Shown here: positions 8,401-17,231 of the stretch, piece after piece
Numbering within the stretch: position 1 is the stretch's first letter
Layout of the letters: the number at the start of each line of letters is the position of its first letter
From: Candidatus Peregrinibacteria bacterium
GTDB taxonomy: Bacteria; Patescibacteriota; Gracilibacteria; UBA1369; LOWO2-01-FULL-3
DNA length: 64,000 bases
Assembly (NCBI GenBank): GCA_030688025.1
Contig: JAUYJL010000008.1
Location: 1 to 64,000, forward strand
Direction: 5' to 3'
Program-made: the position numbers and the translations under genes
Notes under the pieces: model-generated
What the model saw: the letters and a program-made list of their open reading frames with translations, nothing else
Database searches by the model: none
Told to the model about the DNA's origin: nothing

Positions 8401-11400
8401 ATAATTTGTCGCGTGGCCGCCTTTGGCTGTATCGCTGTTTACAGCTACAGGAATTTCGTTTGAGGAAGGCATTCCCGGAACGAAAGCTCCGACCTTATAT
8501 GTTCCATCTACCACTCCAAGTGAGAATGTACCGTCTGTTCCCGCCGTTGCGTGTGTTCCCATCCCTCCTTGTGGAGAATATGCGTATACTTCAGCATTGG
8601 CGATTATTTTTCCTGTGCCATCTTGCACTATACCTTTGATGAATTTATCAGCGGATGTCAGTGCAAATACCACTGTTCCATCGTTGGCCGTGCCGCTGTT
8701 TTCCGTGACTGTTGCATCGCTAACTCCTACGTTTATAGGTTGTGGAGGGAGATAAGATGGGGCTGGTGGTGGACCTCCCATTGGACCTTTTGGCATTTGT
8801 GGACCGACCCCGACGAACCACTGTCCGTTGCCAAGTTTTAGGGTACATGCCGCTTCTGACGCACATGCTCCGGCTCCATTTAATGTTACTTGTTTGACTT
8901 TAAATCCTGATCCTGAAGAACTTGCAAAAATATCTATCGGTTCATCTGCCGGCCCCGTAACCGTGACAATGACTGATGTTCCAGTCGTCGCACTGACTAG
9001 AGCAAAATCATATTTTATAGAACTGTCTGTCGCACTATCGCTTGCTAAATCAGTAGCGGCATTTATTGATACTTTTTCCGGCATTGTTTTTCCATTATAT
9101 TCTTTTGCGGTTCCTCCCGAGCCCATTGTCACCGATTGGTCAGTGAAGACCATATATTCCCCTGCCGTAAGACCTGTGAAAGAATATGTCGCTTTTGTCA
9201 TTGCCGGCTCTGTGTCATCGTTAATAAGGGATATAACGTCTGAAAAATCTACAGTTGTTGTATCTGATGGACCTGTCATTGGAGACATTAGATAGACTTT
9301 CATTGTTCCGGTTTGGTCGTTTAACGGTAAGGTTACTGTCCCTGTTAGAGTGTAATCACCTCCCACTTGGATGAAGAATGGCATTGAGGTCAATGATTCC
9401 AGTACCGTTGTGCCATCTGCAGATTTTGTTTTTACGTCTATTGTATATCCGGATGTATTAAAATCCTTTGGAACAGTAGAGTTTTTGATTCCATAAATGT
9501 CTATTGCTAAAAAGTCGTGACCTTCGCTCATTGTTGCGGCTGAAATATAGACCGTGACTGTTCTTGATGTTGTATTTACAATTACACCATCGTCTGCGAG
9601 ACCTCCTCTTGTTGAGGAATCTCCTCCTGCCGAAGTATCACCGGTGACCGTTGAATCATCGCTACAAGTTTTTCCTCCCGCTACAGATGTATTACATTTA
9701 AATTTGATCGTTCCCGTTCCCGTTCCCGTTCCCTGACCATTTAGGTCTCCTCTCATTGGACTGTTTGTGTCTTGTTGTGCTGACGAAATATCGAATCCTT
9801 GAGGGAAGGTTAGGACTATTTGTCCTCCTGCTGGTATTTGCTTGGAAATTGGTAATCGAATACCATAAATCGTTGTCTGTCCTGGCAATGTGTTGAATGG
9901 CTTGACCTCTATAGGTGGCGCGAAGCCATATGTGCCTGTTGAAAAATTATCAGGGGCAGATTTGCCCATCATAGTAGATGTACTTGCGCTTGTCTCACCC
10001 GGGGTTAATGCCCCTCCTGTGTTTGCGCTACTTTGTACCGGTGATTTGGCTATGTTTCCGCTTGATCCCATAGGTATACTATCAATAGATTTTGCTACCG
10101 TTCCGGCATAATTCATTTCTACGAATATTTCTAACCCCGCCGCATATGTGATGTTTAACCCTTCTATTATCAATGTATTCTCCGCACTGTTGTATTTAAA
10201 TTTTGCGTTGGTGAGCGAGATGGATGTTCCGGTTGAACTGCTTCCGGCTGCGCCATACTTGAACGCATTTATCGTAGATTGATTCAACACGCTGGTCGAC
10301 CAGTTTAATGTATCGAGCGCTGTCGCCGCATTCATTGGCTTTGAGAATGTTATTGCACAAATATATTCATCACAGTTCATAAATTGAATTGTTGGCGCAG
10401 ATGAGTCGGCCGCTCCAGTTGTGAATGTGCGTGTTCCCGCTGTAATGGCTGTTCCGTTTACCCCAGTGATGGTAGCGGTGTAATTTATCGTATATGTTGT
10501 ATTTGGAGATAGCGATGATTTTGGCATAAAGAATGCCTGTCTTTCCATTGGGCTATATTCAACCGATCCATTAATGGTGGATGAGCCTACGGAAAGATAA
10601 AAGCTACTTGTTGTTATTGTTGATGGATCCATGTCTTTATTGAACCCTATGTTTACCGCTCCCAATGCCGCTGGAACACCTGTGTCACCGGTGTTTGGGT
10701 ATGATCCCACAACTGATGGAACTCCGGAATCTGCTCCTGAAGATGTCGTGAATTTTGCCTTGAACATTTCTGCCGTTGCCGTTGGAGATATTGTTATTCC
10801 GGTTGCTGATTTTGCTCCTCCCAAAATTCTCAATTCATAAGTTGCACTTGCGGCCAATGCTCCACTGTTGTATGTATTTTTAAGGGTGGTTTTTGCGTAT
10901 TTTTTTGTCGAATCCAAGACAATGGCATCTATCGCTGACGATGAAATATCTGTATATGTTTGGCCCGAAACAGTGTAGAGTTTCACGTTATTTTTTAACA
11001 AATATCCTCCTCCATCATCCGCCATGGGGTCTGAAAATTCTATTTTTAGTGGTGTATTTGTCGGAACGCTTGGGCTTCCAGGTTGAGGAGTAGTTCCTCT
11101 TACATGAGGTGGCATATTTGCACCTTGTCCGTATGTGCCCCCTCCTGTGATGGCTCCCGTTGTTGCATTATATCCTGACATGTCGACAGTTGAACCGGTT
11201 GTGAATGAAGATACATAACTTCCGTCCGACTGGTTTCCCATTATTGCGTTTCCTGCCGTGTCTGTGACGCTCGGACTTATGGATATCGCTATCGTCTTGT
11301 TGTCTCCAAAGGTACTTAATTCACTAAGCGCCCATACCGCCATCTTTGATTCCGGAGGTACCCCCTGGAGATTTGGATTTGTTGCGTAGTATGTCCATGC

Positions 11401-14169
11401 TCCTTTTGTAGCAGTAATATCAGCTGTTAATCCGTTTGTCATATTTACTTCCTTGACGGTCATGTTTGTCGAAGTGATTGTCGATTGGCTCATTTCTTTA
11501 TTGAAAACTGCACATATTTTAAAGTTTGAATCTCCTCCCGGAATCATAGATGCGCCATCCGGTGGACATGTGAATTTCACTCTTGGATTTGTCATATCTC
11601 CTCCAAATCCTCCAACCGCTCCCTGAGAAAGAGCAAAAGCCAGTCCCGTCGAACCTGCCGCAATTCCACTCATTTTTCTGTCTGAATATCCTGTTTTTAC
11701 CGCAACAATATCAAAAGATCCGGCAGGAATACTTGCGAGAGTAAATGCACAAGCTCCATCTGTCGTTGTGTAGAATCCCGTACCTTCTATGTAAACCGTT
11801 GCTGTTTGTACTCCGGCCTCACATGTAGCTGTTGAATCTTTTACCGTTCCGGTGATGCTATTTGTCCATGATGTCGCAACCACCGTACCTACAGCGAACG
11901 GCGAATTTCCGTTTTGGAATATTGCCGTATTTGTTCCGTCTGTTGCCGTAAGTTTATATCTAATCGTTGCCGCCGCGGCCGTGCCAATATCCGCTCCGGG
12001 GATGGTATATTTGTAATATCCATTTCCTACAGCGACGCCAGCTACTGTTGTCGATGGCGTACATGCACTTCCGGAATCTTTACAGTAAACTATTGCTGTA
12101 GCCAATGCCGGTGTTGATGTTGCTGTCGCTAAATTGTCCTGAACTTTTGAGAACATCACCAAATCGGTCGCAGGATTTGTCGCCGCCGTTTGGAAAACCT
12201 GACGATGGAAAATCGATGGAGGAATCATGTCCGACACAGATGTAACAGTTTTAAATCCAGCAATAGGAGTACTCTCCAAAGGAACAGAGGTGCTTGTGTC
12301 TACACTGTTCGTGAGCTCTGAATATGTTCTTACCTGCCAGTAATATTGTGTGTCAGGCGCTAGAGCTGATGGAGAAGTCACTACTCTAAATGAACCTTCA
12401 CCATATCCTAAATTACACATTGTCGATCCGCAATGACTTGAAGCTGAGACAGCAAAAGATGGGAATATGTAATCCCAGTATGTTGTTCCGGTAAAATCAG
12501 AATTTGATTTTAAAGTCACACGATAAGATTGTGCGCTTGCATTTGATGTCGGATTAAAACTTAGAGCAGGCGGCATCATTACATTTTGAGTCCCTGCGCT
12601 GGGGAATAATAATGTCAAACCGCTTGCTCCGCTTGCCACCACGCTAAAGACACTTGGCATTGTTACGGTTTGTGCGCCTGTTGTTACAGTAAGATTACGC
12701 ATTCCGACTGTCGCATCCGCGGCGATAGTCACCGGAACACTTAAAGATGTTGTGCTACTTACCGTTATCGCTCCGGCAGTGACTCCGGTTCCGCTAAAGG
12801 TTACCGTTGTAGATCCTGAGAAATTTGTATTTACTCCTGTAATGGCAAGAGTTGTATTTGTTCCTTGAACTCCGGATCCGGGAGCGACGCCTGTTATTCC
12901 CGGGACTCCTCCTCCGCTTGACCCAGCCACATTGATAGAGAATGGCTTTGTTGCAGTAGCCGCCGCGGAGTCCGTTACCTTTATTGTAACATTGTAGCTA
13001 CCCGGTGTGTTTGTTATTGTTCCTGTTAACTTGTATGTTCCTGAGTCGTTCACGAGTGAAAGTCCTAGATTTGTTAATGTCGTTGTGTCTCCGGCGCTGT
13101 TTGCCGTAAATGTGTAAGGCCCTGAGCCTCCGGCCGCCGCAAAGGCTACCAATGGAGCTCCCGTTGTATATTCTGATGCTCCATAATACGTGGAAGGAAT
13201 CGCTTCCGTTGTAATAGACGGCGGGCTTGAAAAAGCCACAGCACCCGTTCCCATGACGTTTCCCGCCATATCCATAATTTTAGTGCTTGCTGAAGCCAAC
13301 GTACTGGGACTCCCATCAAAGTCACCACTGTCTGTAACTGCTGACATCGTTACCATTGCAAAATCTTGTCCAACATTGTGAGTAACTCCGGAAATTGTAT
13401 GCCCTGGAGAAGATGCGTTATCTACGAGTGCAAATGGATCCGATCCTGAAACAAATGCTATATTTCCAAATCCTACCTTTTGTACCGGTTCCGAGAATTT
13501 TACGCCCAAATTTGCATTGCCTGCTGTTCCCGTCACCTGACTTATTGTCGGAGCTACCGTGTCTACCAAATAATAATTTGCAGTAAATGATGATGACGGA
13601 CCTGCGCCGTCTGATGTTATAATTCCTGTTGTAGCAGGGATTGTAGCATTGATTTGATGGTCATTTAAAGCTCCTGCGTTTGTTTTTATCACCACGTATA
13701 AATAATTTGCCACTCCGGTATTTAATGTTTCCGTTGCCGCCGGAGTTAGAGTGATATTTGTTGTTCCTTCCGTCCATGCAGGGCTTGCCGCTAGAGTGAT
13801 AACCGTGTCTGCCAGATCAAAAGAGCCTGCTGTTCCTCCAGCATCATCTTTGTAAAGAGCGACCCCCGAGGTCGCATCTGCAGCGATAGCCGCAAGATCT
13901 CCTGCAACAAAGCCTGTCCCTCCGAAGTTTGCGGTTACAGAAGTCAATGTACTTGAGGTGGTGGGAGTTATTCCTAGCCTTACTATCGCTTTTGCCTGTG
14001 AACTTGCTGGTATTTGCATTCCAGGGGAAAGGTTTTGCAAGGTTGAGGTGCTTGTTGAAAAAGTTACCGCCGCTTGGGCAGTAGGGATAATGGCGATAAT
14101 TGTCGTCATTATCATCACTATGATTGACGCGCGCGAAATTGCACGCTTAATCCATGTTGTTTTGGACAT
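5449..14169 (-). CDS. Giant secreted SLH/Ig-like surface protein
   Basis: A 2906-residue protein, the largest in the window. It has a cleavable signal peptide (about residues 1-33, ending PTAQA). Ig-like modules follow (SbsA/Big_5-type runs with NKDMDPSTI and TFTTG). There is an IPT/TIG-like domain near residue 425 (GITGVAPGSGVQGTNT), repeated carboxypeptidase-regulatory-like modules (about 1840-2380; GTYKVGAFVPG-type endings) and a fibronectin III domain near 2566. A Thr/Ser/Asp-rich linker (about 2690-2713) leads to three SLH domains at the C-terminus (KDIAGHWAQTYVENLYAKGI, FKDVKESQWYAAFIQAAYDK, FKDVKKKDWFAKYVEYAAAN). SLH domains bind pyruvylated cell-wall polymer, so the protein is probably an S-layer component or long adhesin. 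It is monocistronic, with its promoter in the gap to dnaJ. The opposite strand holds many long open frames that are shadows of its biased codon use. Confidence 0.93.
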   Translation of the reverse strand: MSKTTWIKRAISRASIIVMIMTTIIAIIPTAQAAVTFSTSTSTLQNLSPGMQIPASSQAKAIVRLGITPTTSSTLTSVTANFGGTGFVAGDLAAIAADATSGVALYKDDAGGTAGSFDLADTVITLAASPAWTEGTTNITLTPAATETLNTGVANYLYVVIKTNAGALNDHQINATIPATTGIITSDGAGPSSSFTANYYLVDTVAPTISQVTGTAGNANLGVKFSEPVQKVGFGNIAFVSGSDPFALVDNASSPGHTISGVTHNVGQDFAMVTMSAVTDSGDFDGSPSTLASASTKIMDMAGNVMGTGAVAFSSPPSITTEAIPSTYYGASEYTTGAPLVAFAAAGGSGPYTFTANSAGDTTTLTNLGLSLVNDSGTYKLTGTITNTPGSYNVTIKVTDSAAATATKPFSINVAGSSGGGVPGITGVAPGSGVQGTNTTLAITGVNTNFSGSTTVTFSGTGVTAGAITVSSTTSLSVPVTIAADATVGMRNLTVTTGAQTVTMPSVFSVVASGASGLTLLFPSAGTQNVMMPPALSFNPTSNASAQSYRVTLKSNSDFTGTTYWDYIFPSFAVSASSHCGSTMCNLGYGEGSFRVVTSPSALAPDTQYYWQVRTYSELTNSVDTSTSVPLESTPIAGFKTVTSVSDMIPPSIFHRQVFQTAATNPATDLVMFSKVQDNLATATSTPALATAIVYCKDSGSACTPSTTVAGVAVGNGYYKYTIPGADIGTAAAATIRYKLTATDGTNTAIFQNGNSPFAVGTVVATSWTNSITGTVKDSTATCEAGVQTATVYIEGTGFYTTTDGACAFTLASIPAGSFDIVAVKTGYSDRKMSGIAAGSTGLAFALSQGAVGGFGGDMTNPRVKFTCPPDGASMIPGGDSNFKICAVFNKEMSQSTITSTNMTVKEVNMTNGLTADITATKGAWTYYATNPNLQGVPPESKMAVWALSELSTFGDNKTIAISISPSVTDTAGNAIMGNQSDGSYVSSFTTGSTVDMSGYNATTGAITGGGTYGQGANMPPHVRGTTPQPGSPSVPTNTPLKIEFSDPMADDGGGYLLKNNVKLYTVSGQTYTDISSSAIDAIVLDSTKKYAKTTLKNTYNSGALAASATYELRILGGAKSATGITISPTATAEMFKAKFTTSSGADSGVPSVVGSYPNTGDTGVPAALGAVNIGFNKDMDPSTITTSSFYLSVGSSTINGSVEYSPMERQAFFMPKSSLSPNTTYTINYTATITGVNGTAITAGTRTFTTGAADSSAPTIQFMNCDEYICAITFSKPMNAATALDTLNWSTSVLNQSTINAFKYGAAGSSSTGTSISLTNAKFKYNSAENTLIIEGLNITYAAGLEIFVEMNYAGTVAKSIDSIPMGSSGNIAKSPVQSSANTGGALTPGETSASTSTMMGKSAPDNFSTGTYGFAPPIEVKPFNTLPGQTTIYGIRLPISKQIPAGGQIVLTFPQGFDISSAQQDTNSPMRGDLNGQGTGTGTGTIKFKCNTSVAGGKTCSDDSTVTGDTSAGGDSSTRGGLADDGVIVNTTSRTVTVYISAATMSEGHDFLAIDIYGIKNSTVPKDFNTSGYTIDVKTKSADGTTVLESLTSMPFFIQVGGDYTLTGTVTLPLNDQTGTMKVYLMSPMTGPSDTTTVDFSDVISLINDDTEPAMTKATYSFTGLTAGEYMVFTDQSVTMGSGGTAKEYNGKTMPEKVSINAATDLASDSATDSSIKYDFALVSATTGTSVIVTVTGPADEPIDIFASSSGSGFKVKQVTLNGAGACASEAACTLKLGNGQWFVGVGPQMPKGPMGGPPPAPSYLPPQPINVGVSDATVTENSGTANDGTVVFALTSADKFIKGIVQDGTGKIIANAEVYAYSPQGGMGTHATAGTDGTFSLGVVDGTYKVGAFVPGMPSSNEIPVAVNSDTAKGGHATNYLFINSSATGISPATALSTFVIKLAKPDYTISGKITDGTTTVQGAGVYAYRTDGPGHANASTGNAGTYTLYVSPGTYSVGAFLPGYGNLTEQTVVVSTENAGNIDFAPSGTGTFYTVSGTVTVGGTATQGIFVKIMGNGTYNEAITGVDGTYTLNVKSGSGYTMKTHYPGQGDSPPVTVNVTENKPQNFTIGASRTVTLTFTSAPVEAFVELKSSTGINSMSKVENKTTTTVSLPDGDYKVNIQVKGVGQIELASIVGADGTVYSNTTGIVTVDGAEGLTVTLPTLRTVTGTVKDTLATIIPDAWVDIGNPSNGMHFGTKAAADGTFTIKVQDSATAYFINAMKPGYFREPSNLTINGSDPAAQIITMNAATATIGGTVKVGSVGVANAFVRGEKLGGGFTATQADANGIFTLPVSAGTWKIFGKGPGYAEAAFGAAIDVTTGATTGKDITLTTTVATDAPKTKPMAPASGGTVDDTANSGMALTVPPLALGSSSASGTVTITPTSNQINTSGVKVVGIQAVGLSAKDSDGNAITNFNNSITIEQELTIATLLATASSTDSSINTKDEADMLQIMYWDESTSNWVPMSTTITYYDSAEAVLTDETAIDTSAEFTATVAKAKLTALTSHFSLFAPGVATDPSAPSSAPSGLASTASTTSSITLGWTLDADATAGYDIYRSTTVDGTYSRIGSEPTVAATATVTYPDSGLSAGTTYYYKITAINGSGESEASSAISAATSAVAVAAPSGGGPVGIGSGSSSKKKTTDTATDTTTDEATDSTADTSADTSTSTATTSTPLKDIAGHWAQTYVENLYAKGIVSGADESHYNPDKPITRAEFTKIVVKMYNIPMQDAESVISSFKDVKESQWYAAFIQAAYDKGIVSGYTDKTFNPNKPITRAEAMKIILSASGVSIAEPSADSKFKDVKKKDWFAKYVEYAAANGIVNGYEDGTFGHNKNITRGEVAKIASLMLKDDIITMIMGILNN

Positions 14170-14196
14170 ATGTGTTGGTTATTTATAAAGGTTTTT

Positions 14197-14225
14197 GGCT
14201 CGAGAAAAGGGTTATTTTGCGAGCC
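14197..14225 (-). promoter_or_regulatory. Leader dyad upstream of the giant surface gene
   Basis: GGCTCG-N17-CGAGCC lies 28-56 bases before the start codon. It may be a 5' UTR hairpin or operator. The promoter itself could not be pinned down. Confidence 0.35.
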
Positions 14226-14371
14226 GATGTTGTTCTTAATTTACTTCTTTTGACTTTATTTTTTCAATCATTTCGTGCTGACATATGGGGTAGTCGTTTT
14301 GTGATTCAAGGCTTATGAGCGAGGATTTTTCGCCTATACACTTCTCTTTGGCACTTCCTGCGATAGAGTGC

Positions 14372-14400
14372 TAGACAAGATTTTTCGAAAAAGATATAAT
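14372..14400 (+). promoter_or_regulatory. Sigma-70-type promoter of dnaJ
   Basis: TAGACA (14372-14377), a 17-base spacer, then perfect TATAAT (14395-14400). Transcription would begin near 14407, which excludes the in-frame GTG at 14368 and fixes the dnaJ start at the ATG at 14419 with a leader of only about 12 bases. Confidence 0.8.
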
Positions 14401-14418
14401 CAGTCGGTAAAAATTATT

Positions 14419-15570
14419 ATGGCAGAAAAAAATCTTTATGAAATTTTGGGAGTTGCTAAAACCGCGACAGATGCGGAGATAAAGTCTGCATACCGAAAAT
14501 CGGCTCTCAAGTATCATCCTGACAAACATAAAGGAGATAAAGACAGTGAAAAAAAATTCAAAGAAATAAATGTCGCGTATGAAGTTTTGTCAGACAAACA
14601 AAAACGTCAACAATACGATACTTTTGGCTCTACGAACCCACGCGGTGGATTTGGTGGAGGTGGTGGTGGCGGACAAGCCGGAGGATTTGATTTTAACGGA
14701 ATGAATTTTGATTTTGGAGGAAATGGAGCAGGATTCGCAGATATTTTTGAAAGTTTTTTTGGCGGAGGAATGTCCGGAGGAAGATCTAAGCGCTCAAGAA
14801 GGTCCGGCCCGATTCGAGGAAGTGACATAGAAGCAAATATCAGAATATCCTTTGAGGATGCTGTTTTTGGATGTGAAAAAGAACTTGAAATTACAAAATC
14901 CGATGTGTGCAAACAGTGTAACGGCAAAGGCGCAGAGCCCGGAAGCAGTATCGTAACCTGTACGGCTTGTGGCGGAACCGGAGAAATAAAATCAGTGAGA
15001 AATACAATACTTGGACAGATGGCAACTTCTAATATCTGTGACGAATGTAACGGCGAAGGAAGGCGTCCCGAAAAATTGTGTTCCGTCTGCCATGGAACAA
15101 CTCGCGTCCGAGTGAAAGATCGAGTAAAAATAAAAATTCCTGCCGGCGTGGATAACGGATCCACCCTTAAACTTGCGGGAAAAGGCGAGGGCGGAATAAA
15201 AAACGGACCGAGTGGAGATTTATATATATTATTAGTTGTTGAGCAAAGCAGAAAATTTATTAGAGATGGTCTCGATATTCACAGTGAAACTGAAATACAT
15301 TTACTCCAAGCCGTTTTAGGAGGAGAGATTGCGGTTGATACAATTCACGGAGAAAAAACTATAAAAATTCCGGCAGGGACAGGCGACGCAAAAGTTTTCA
15401 AAATTTCCGGAGCCGGCATAAAAAAACAAAGTGGACAAACCGGAGATCATTACGCAAAGATTAAAGTAAAAATCCCCGACAAACTTTCGAAGAAAGAACG
15501 CGAACTTTACCTTTCTCTTGCGGATGAAGCAGGTTTTGATATGAAGAAAAATGGCGGACTTTTTTGGTAA
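14419..15570 (+). CDS. dnaJ: Chaperone DnaJ
   Basis: 383 residues from the promoter-supported start MAEKNLYEILGV. The J domain carries the HPD triad (KYHPDKHKGDKD, about residues 33-44) that stimulates DnaK. A Gly/Phe-rich linker follows (GGFGGGGGGGQ). The zinc region has four repeats: CKQCNGKG, CTACGGTG, CDECNGEG and CSVCHGTT; the last has lost its final glycine. The C-terminal substrate-binding domain follows. dnaK and grpE are not in the window. The gene appears monocistronic. Confidence 0.97.
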   Translation: MAEKNLYEILGVAKTATDAEIKSAYRKSALKYHPDKHKGDKDSEKKFKEINVAYEVLSDKQKRQQYDTFGSTNPRGGFGGGGGGGQAGGFDFNGMNFDFGGNGAGFADIFESFFGGGMSGGRSKRSRRSGPIRGSDIEANIRISFEDAVFGCEKELEITKSDVCKQCNGKGAEPGSSIVTCTACGGTGEIKSVRNTILGQMATSNICDECNGEGRRPEKLCSVCHGTTRVRVKDRVKIKIPAGVDNGSTLKLAGKGEGGIKNGPSGDLYILLVVEQSRKFIRDGLDIHSETEIHLLQAVLGGEIAVDTIHGEKTIKIPAGTGDAKVFKISGAGIKKQSGQTGDHYAKIKVKIPDKLSKKERELYLSLADEAGFDMKKNGGLFW

Positions 15571-15625
15571 TACTTTACTTTTTTTATCATTAGTATAAAA
15601 TTTCTTTAGTAATCACTCATTTCTT

Positions 15626-16198
15626 ATGACTATTGTTCTTTCTTGGGATCTTTTTGTACTCGTTTTCTTTGTAGTAATTGTTGCTTATAGTTTTATTGTC
15701 GGACGAGACAGTACATTGAAGATTATTTTAGGGACTTATGTTTCCATGATCGCGGCGGATGCCGGTGGAACTGTTTTTTCGCAGTATTTTGGCGGCTCTG
15801 TGATGTTTATGAAACTTCTAAAACTTGCGGCGGTCGGAAATGAGCAAGAAGCTATGGTTCTAGTGAAAGTCGTTATTTTTATCGCATTTGTCATCATTTT
15901 TGCCGTGAAAGGAGCTTTTGAAGTTGATACGGTCGATGACAGATCGGCGGCGGTTCGTTTTGTTTTGAGTATTCTTTATGCAATCATGAGTGCCGGACTT
16001 ATCATCAGCGCAATCCTTGTTTTTGTAAGCGGGATTTCTTTTATTGGCGCCGGAGAGCCAAAAACCACCATCACTGCACTTTGGGATGTTTACAATGAAT
16101 CATCTTTAATCAGATCAATAGTAAATAATAGCGCACTCTGGTTCTCCCTCCCTGCGCTCGCGTTTTTGGTGCATAGCCTTTATACGAAAAAAGAGTGA
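15626..16198 (+). CDS. Conserved-type membrane protein, unknown function
   Basis: 190 residues with about five hydrophobic segments: 5-24 (WDLFVLVFFVVIVAYSFIVG), about 29-50, about 76-94 (VVIFIAFVIIFAVKGAF), about 109-135 (FVLSILYAIMSAGLIISAIL) and about 165-183. No catalytic motif is recognised. It is separated from dnaJ by 55 bases and may share its transcript. Confidence 0.6.
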   Translation: MTIVLSWDLFVLVFFVVIVAYSFIVGRDSTLKIILGTYVSMIAADAGGTVFSQYFGGSVMFMKLLKLAAVGNEQEAMVLVKVVIFIAFVIIFAVKGAFEVDTVDDRSAAVRFVLSILYAIMSAGLIISAILVFVSGISFIGAGEPKTTITALWDVYNESSLIRSIVNNSALWFSLPALAFLVHSLYTKKE

Positions 16199-16222
16199 TA
16201 ATGATTTTGGAGCGGTTTGTTT

Positions 16223-16273
16223 TTGACTTGGTTTGTTATTTTTGCTATACTGAAAGTAGAGAATTTCTACTTT
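16223..16273 (+). promoter_or_regulatory. Promoter and operator dyad of the VapBC-like operon
   Basis: TTGACT (16223-16228), a 17-base spacer, then TATACT (16246-16251). Two bases later comes the dyad AAAGTAGA-N5-TCTACTTT (16253-16273), covering the expected transcription start. A further half-site TTCTACTT sits just before the ATG. This placement fits autorepression by the AbrB-like antitoxin. Confidence 0.7.
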
Positions 16274-16288
16274 TAAACTTTTCTACTT

Positions 16289-16537
16289 ATGTTTAAAGTT
16301 GTAAAAACACAATCAAAAGGTATGGTTACAATTCCAGTTGAATATAGAGAAAGCCTTGGCGTAAATGAAAATACGTTGTTCGAGGTAAAACTTATAGATA
16401 ACGGCGTTGTTTTTACAAAGGTAAACATGAAGGCTGAAGATGAAATTTATTCTGGCAAACAAATTCAGAAGTGGATGAGAGAAAATAAGTTGGATGCGGG
16501 TACGGTCAAGAAATTACGAAAATTATTTAAGATTTAA
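16289..16537 (+). CDS. AbrB/MazE-fold antitoxin (VapB-like)
   Basis: An 82-residue protein. The N-terminal swapped-hairpin DNA-binding domain reads KTQSKGMVTIPVEYRESLGV and FEVKLIDNGVVFTKV. The C-terminal half (YSGKQIQKWMRENKLDAG) is the expected toxin-binding tail. It lies directly upstream of a PIN-domain gene and downstream of a palindromic operator. Confidence 0.85.
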   Translation: MFKVVKTQSKGMVTIPVEYRESLGVNENTLFEVKLIDNGVVFTKVNMKAEDEIYSGKQIQKWMRENKLDAGTVKKLRKLFKI

Positions 16538-16544
16538 TTTTGGC

Positions 16545-16967
16545 ATGGATAAGCTTTTTTTGGATGCAAATGTTATTTTTTCTGCGGTTTGTTCCGATGC
16601 AGGAGCTTCCCGTTTTTTGTTTCAACTTGCAGGGAAAAAGAAAATTATTTTGTTCTCGAGTTTTTATGCAGTTAACGAAGCGAAGGTCAATATTGAGAGA
16701 AAGCTTAAGGCGGAGAAGCTTGTTTTGTTTTACAAATTGGTTAGTGAATTTACGAAAATTGATAATTTTAATTATGATTTTGGCAAAAAATATGAAAAAT
16801 TTATCATCGAAAAAGATGTCCCTATTCTTGTTGGGGCTGAAACTATGGAAGCTGATTTTTTGCTTACCTTAGACAAAAAGGATTTCATGAACACCAAAAT
16901 CTCAAAACTGAAACTGCCTTTTAAAATAATGTCGCCCGGAGAATACTTGAGAAGTTTGATAAAATAA
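16545..16967 (+). CDS. PIN-domain toxin (VapC-like)
   Basis: About 140 residues from the ATG at 16545, seven bases after the antitoxin stop. MDKLFLDANVIFSAV holds the first PIN acidic residue (LDAN). EADFLLTLDKKDF holds the later Asp residues of the metal site. PIN toxins are Mg-dependent RNases, often acting on tRNA or rRNA. The frame is open 17 codons further upstream, but that extension would overlap the antitoxin. Confidence 0.83.
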   Translation: MDKLFLDANVIFSAVCSDAGASRFLFQLAGKKKIILFSSFYAVNEAKVNIERKLKAEKLVLFYKLVSEFTKIDNFNYDFGKKYEKFIIEKDVPILVGAETMEADFLLTLDKKDFMNTKISKLKLPFKIMSPGEYLRSLIK

Positions 16968-17019
16968 GAAAAAGCTCTTGCGTTTATGGCTTCAGATAAA
17001 TAAAATGGTTTCGTTGTAT

Positions 17020-17095
17020 GGGGCGGTAGCTCAGCCGGTAGAGCAACAGCCTTTTAAGCTGATGGTCCCGGGTTCGAACCCCGGCCGCCCCACCA
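17020..17095 (+). tRNA. tRNA-Lys(TTT)
   Basis: 76 nt with encoded CCA. Acceptor GGGGCGG pairs with CCGCCCC. Anticodon loop CTTTTAA gives TTT. T-arm CGGGTTCGAACCCCG. Followed by its own terminator and then by degenerate copies of its 3' half at 17152-17193 and 18885-18940. Confidence 0.96.
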
Positions 17096-17100
17096 TAAAA

Positions 17101-17132
17101 AACATTTCTGCCAAAGGCAGGGATGTTTTTTT
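17101..17132 (+). terminator. Terminator of tRNA-Lys
   Basis: AACATTTCTGCC pairs with GGCAGGGATGTT (12 bp including two U-G pairs) around AAA, followed by a T-run. Confidence 0.8.
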
Positions 17133-17151
17133 GATTTGAGGCCAGGGGTGA

Positions 17152-17193
17152 GAAGTTTATGCCCCGGAGGGGTAAACCCCGGCCGCCCCACCA
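17152..17193 (+). repeat. tRNA-Lys 3'-end copy carrying a T-loop insert
   Basis: 17177-17193 repeats the tRNA-Lys 3' end (CCCCGGCCGCCCCACCA). Immediately before it, 17152-17176 is a hairpin-forming sequence (TTTA, CCCC, GGGG, TAAA arms). The same sequence, with one difference, sits in the equivalent place of a tRNA-Ser 3'-end copy at 52256-52280 on the other strand. Confidence 0.7.
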
Positions 17194-17231
17194 TAAAAAA
17201 GCCCCTGATTGCTCAGAGGCCTTTTGTTTTT
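17175..17231. repeat. 57-bp direct repeat, left copy (tRNA 3' end plus terminator)
   Basis: Identical to 18922-18978. Together the copies bracket the 527-residue gene in a unit of about 1.75 kb. The copy contains the tRNA-Lys 3' end and an imperfect terminator hairpin with T-runs on both strands (17194-17231), which serves the minus-strand gene ending at 17230. Confidence 0.85.

Noticed and set aside
14368..14418. Earlier in-frame GTG for dnaJ
   Set aside because: It overlaps the -35 box, and the J domain begins at the ATG at 14419.
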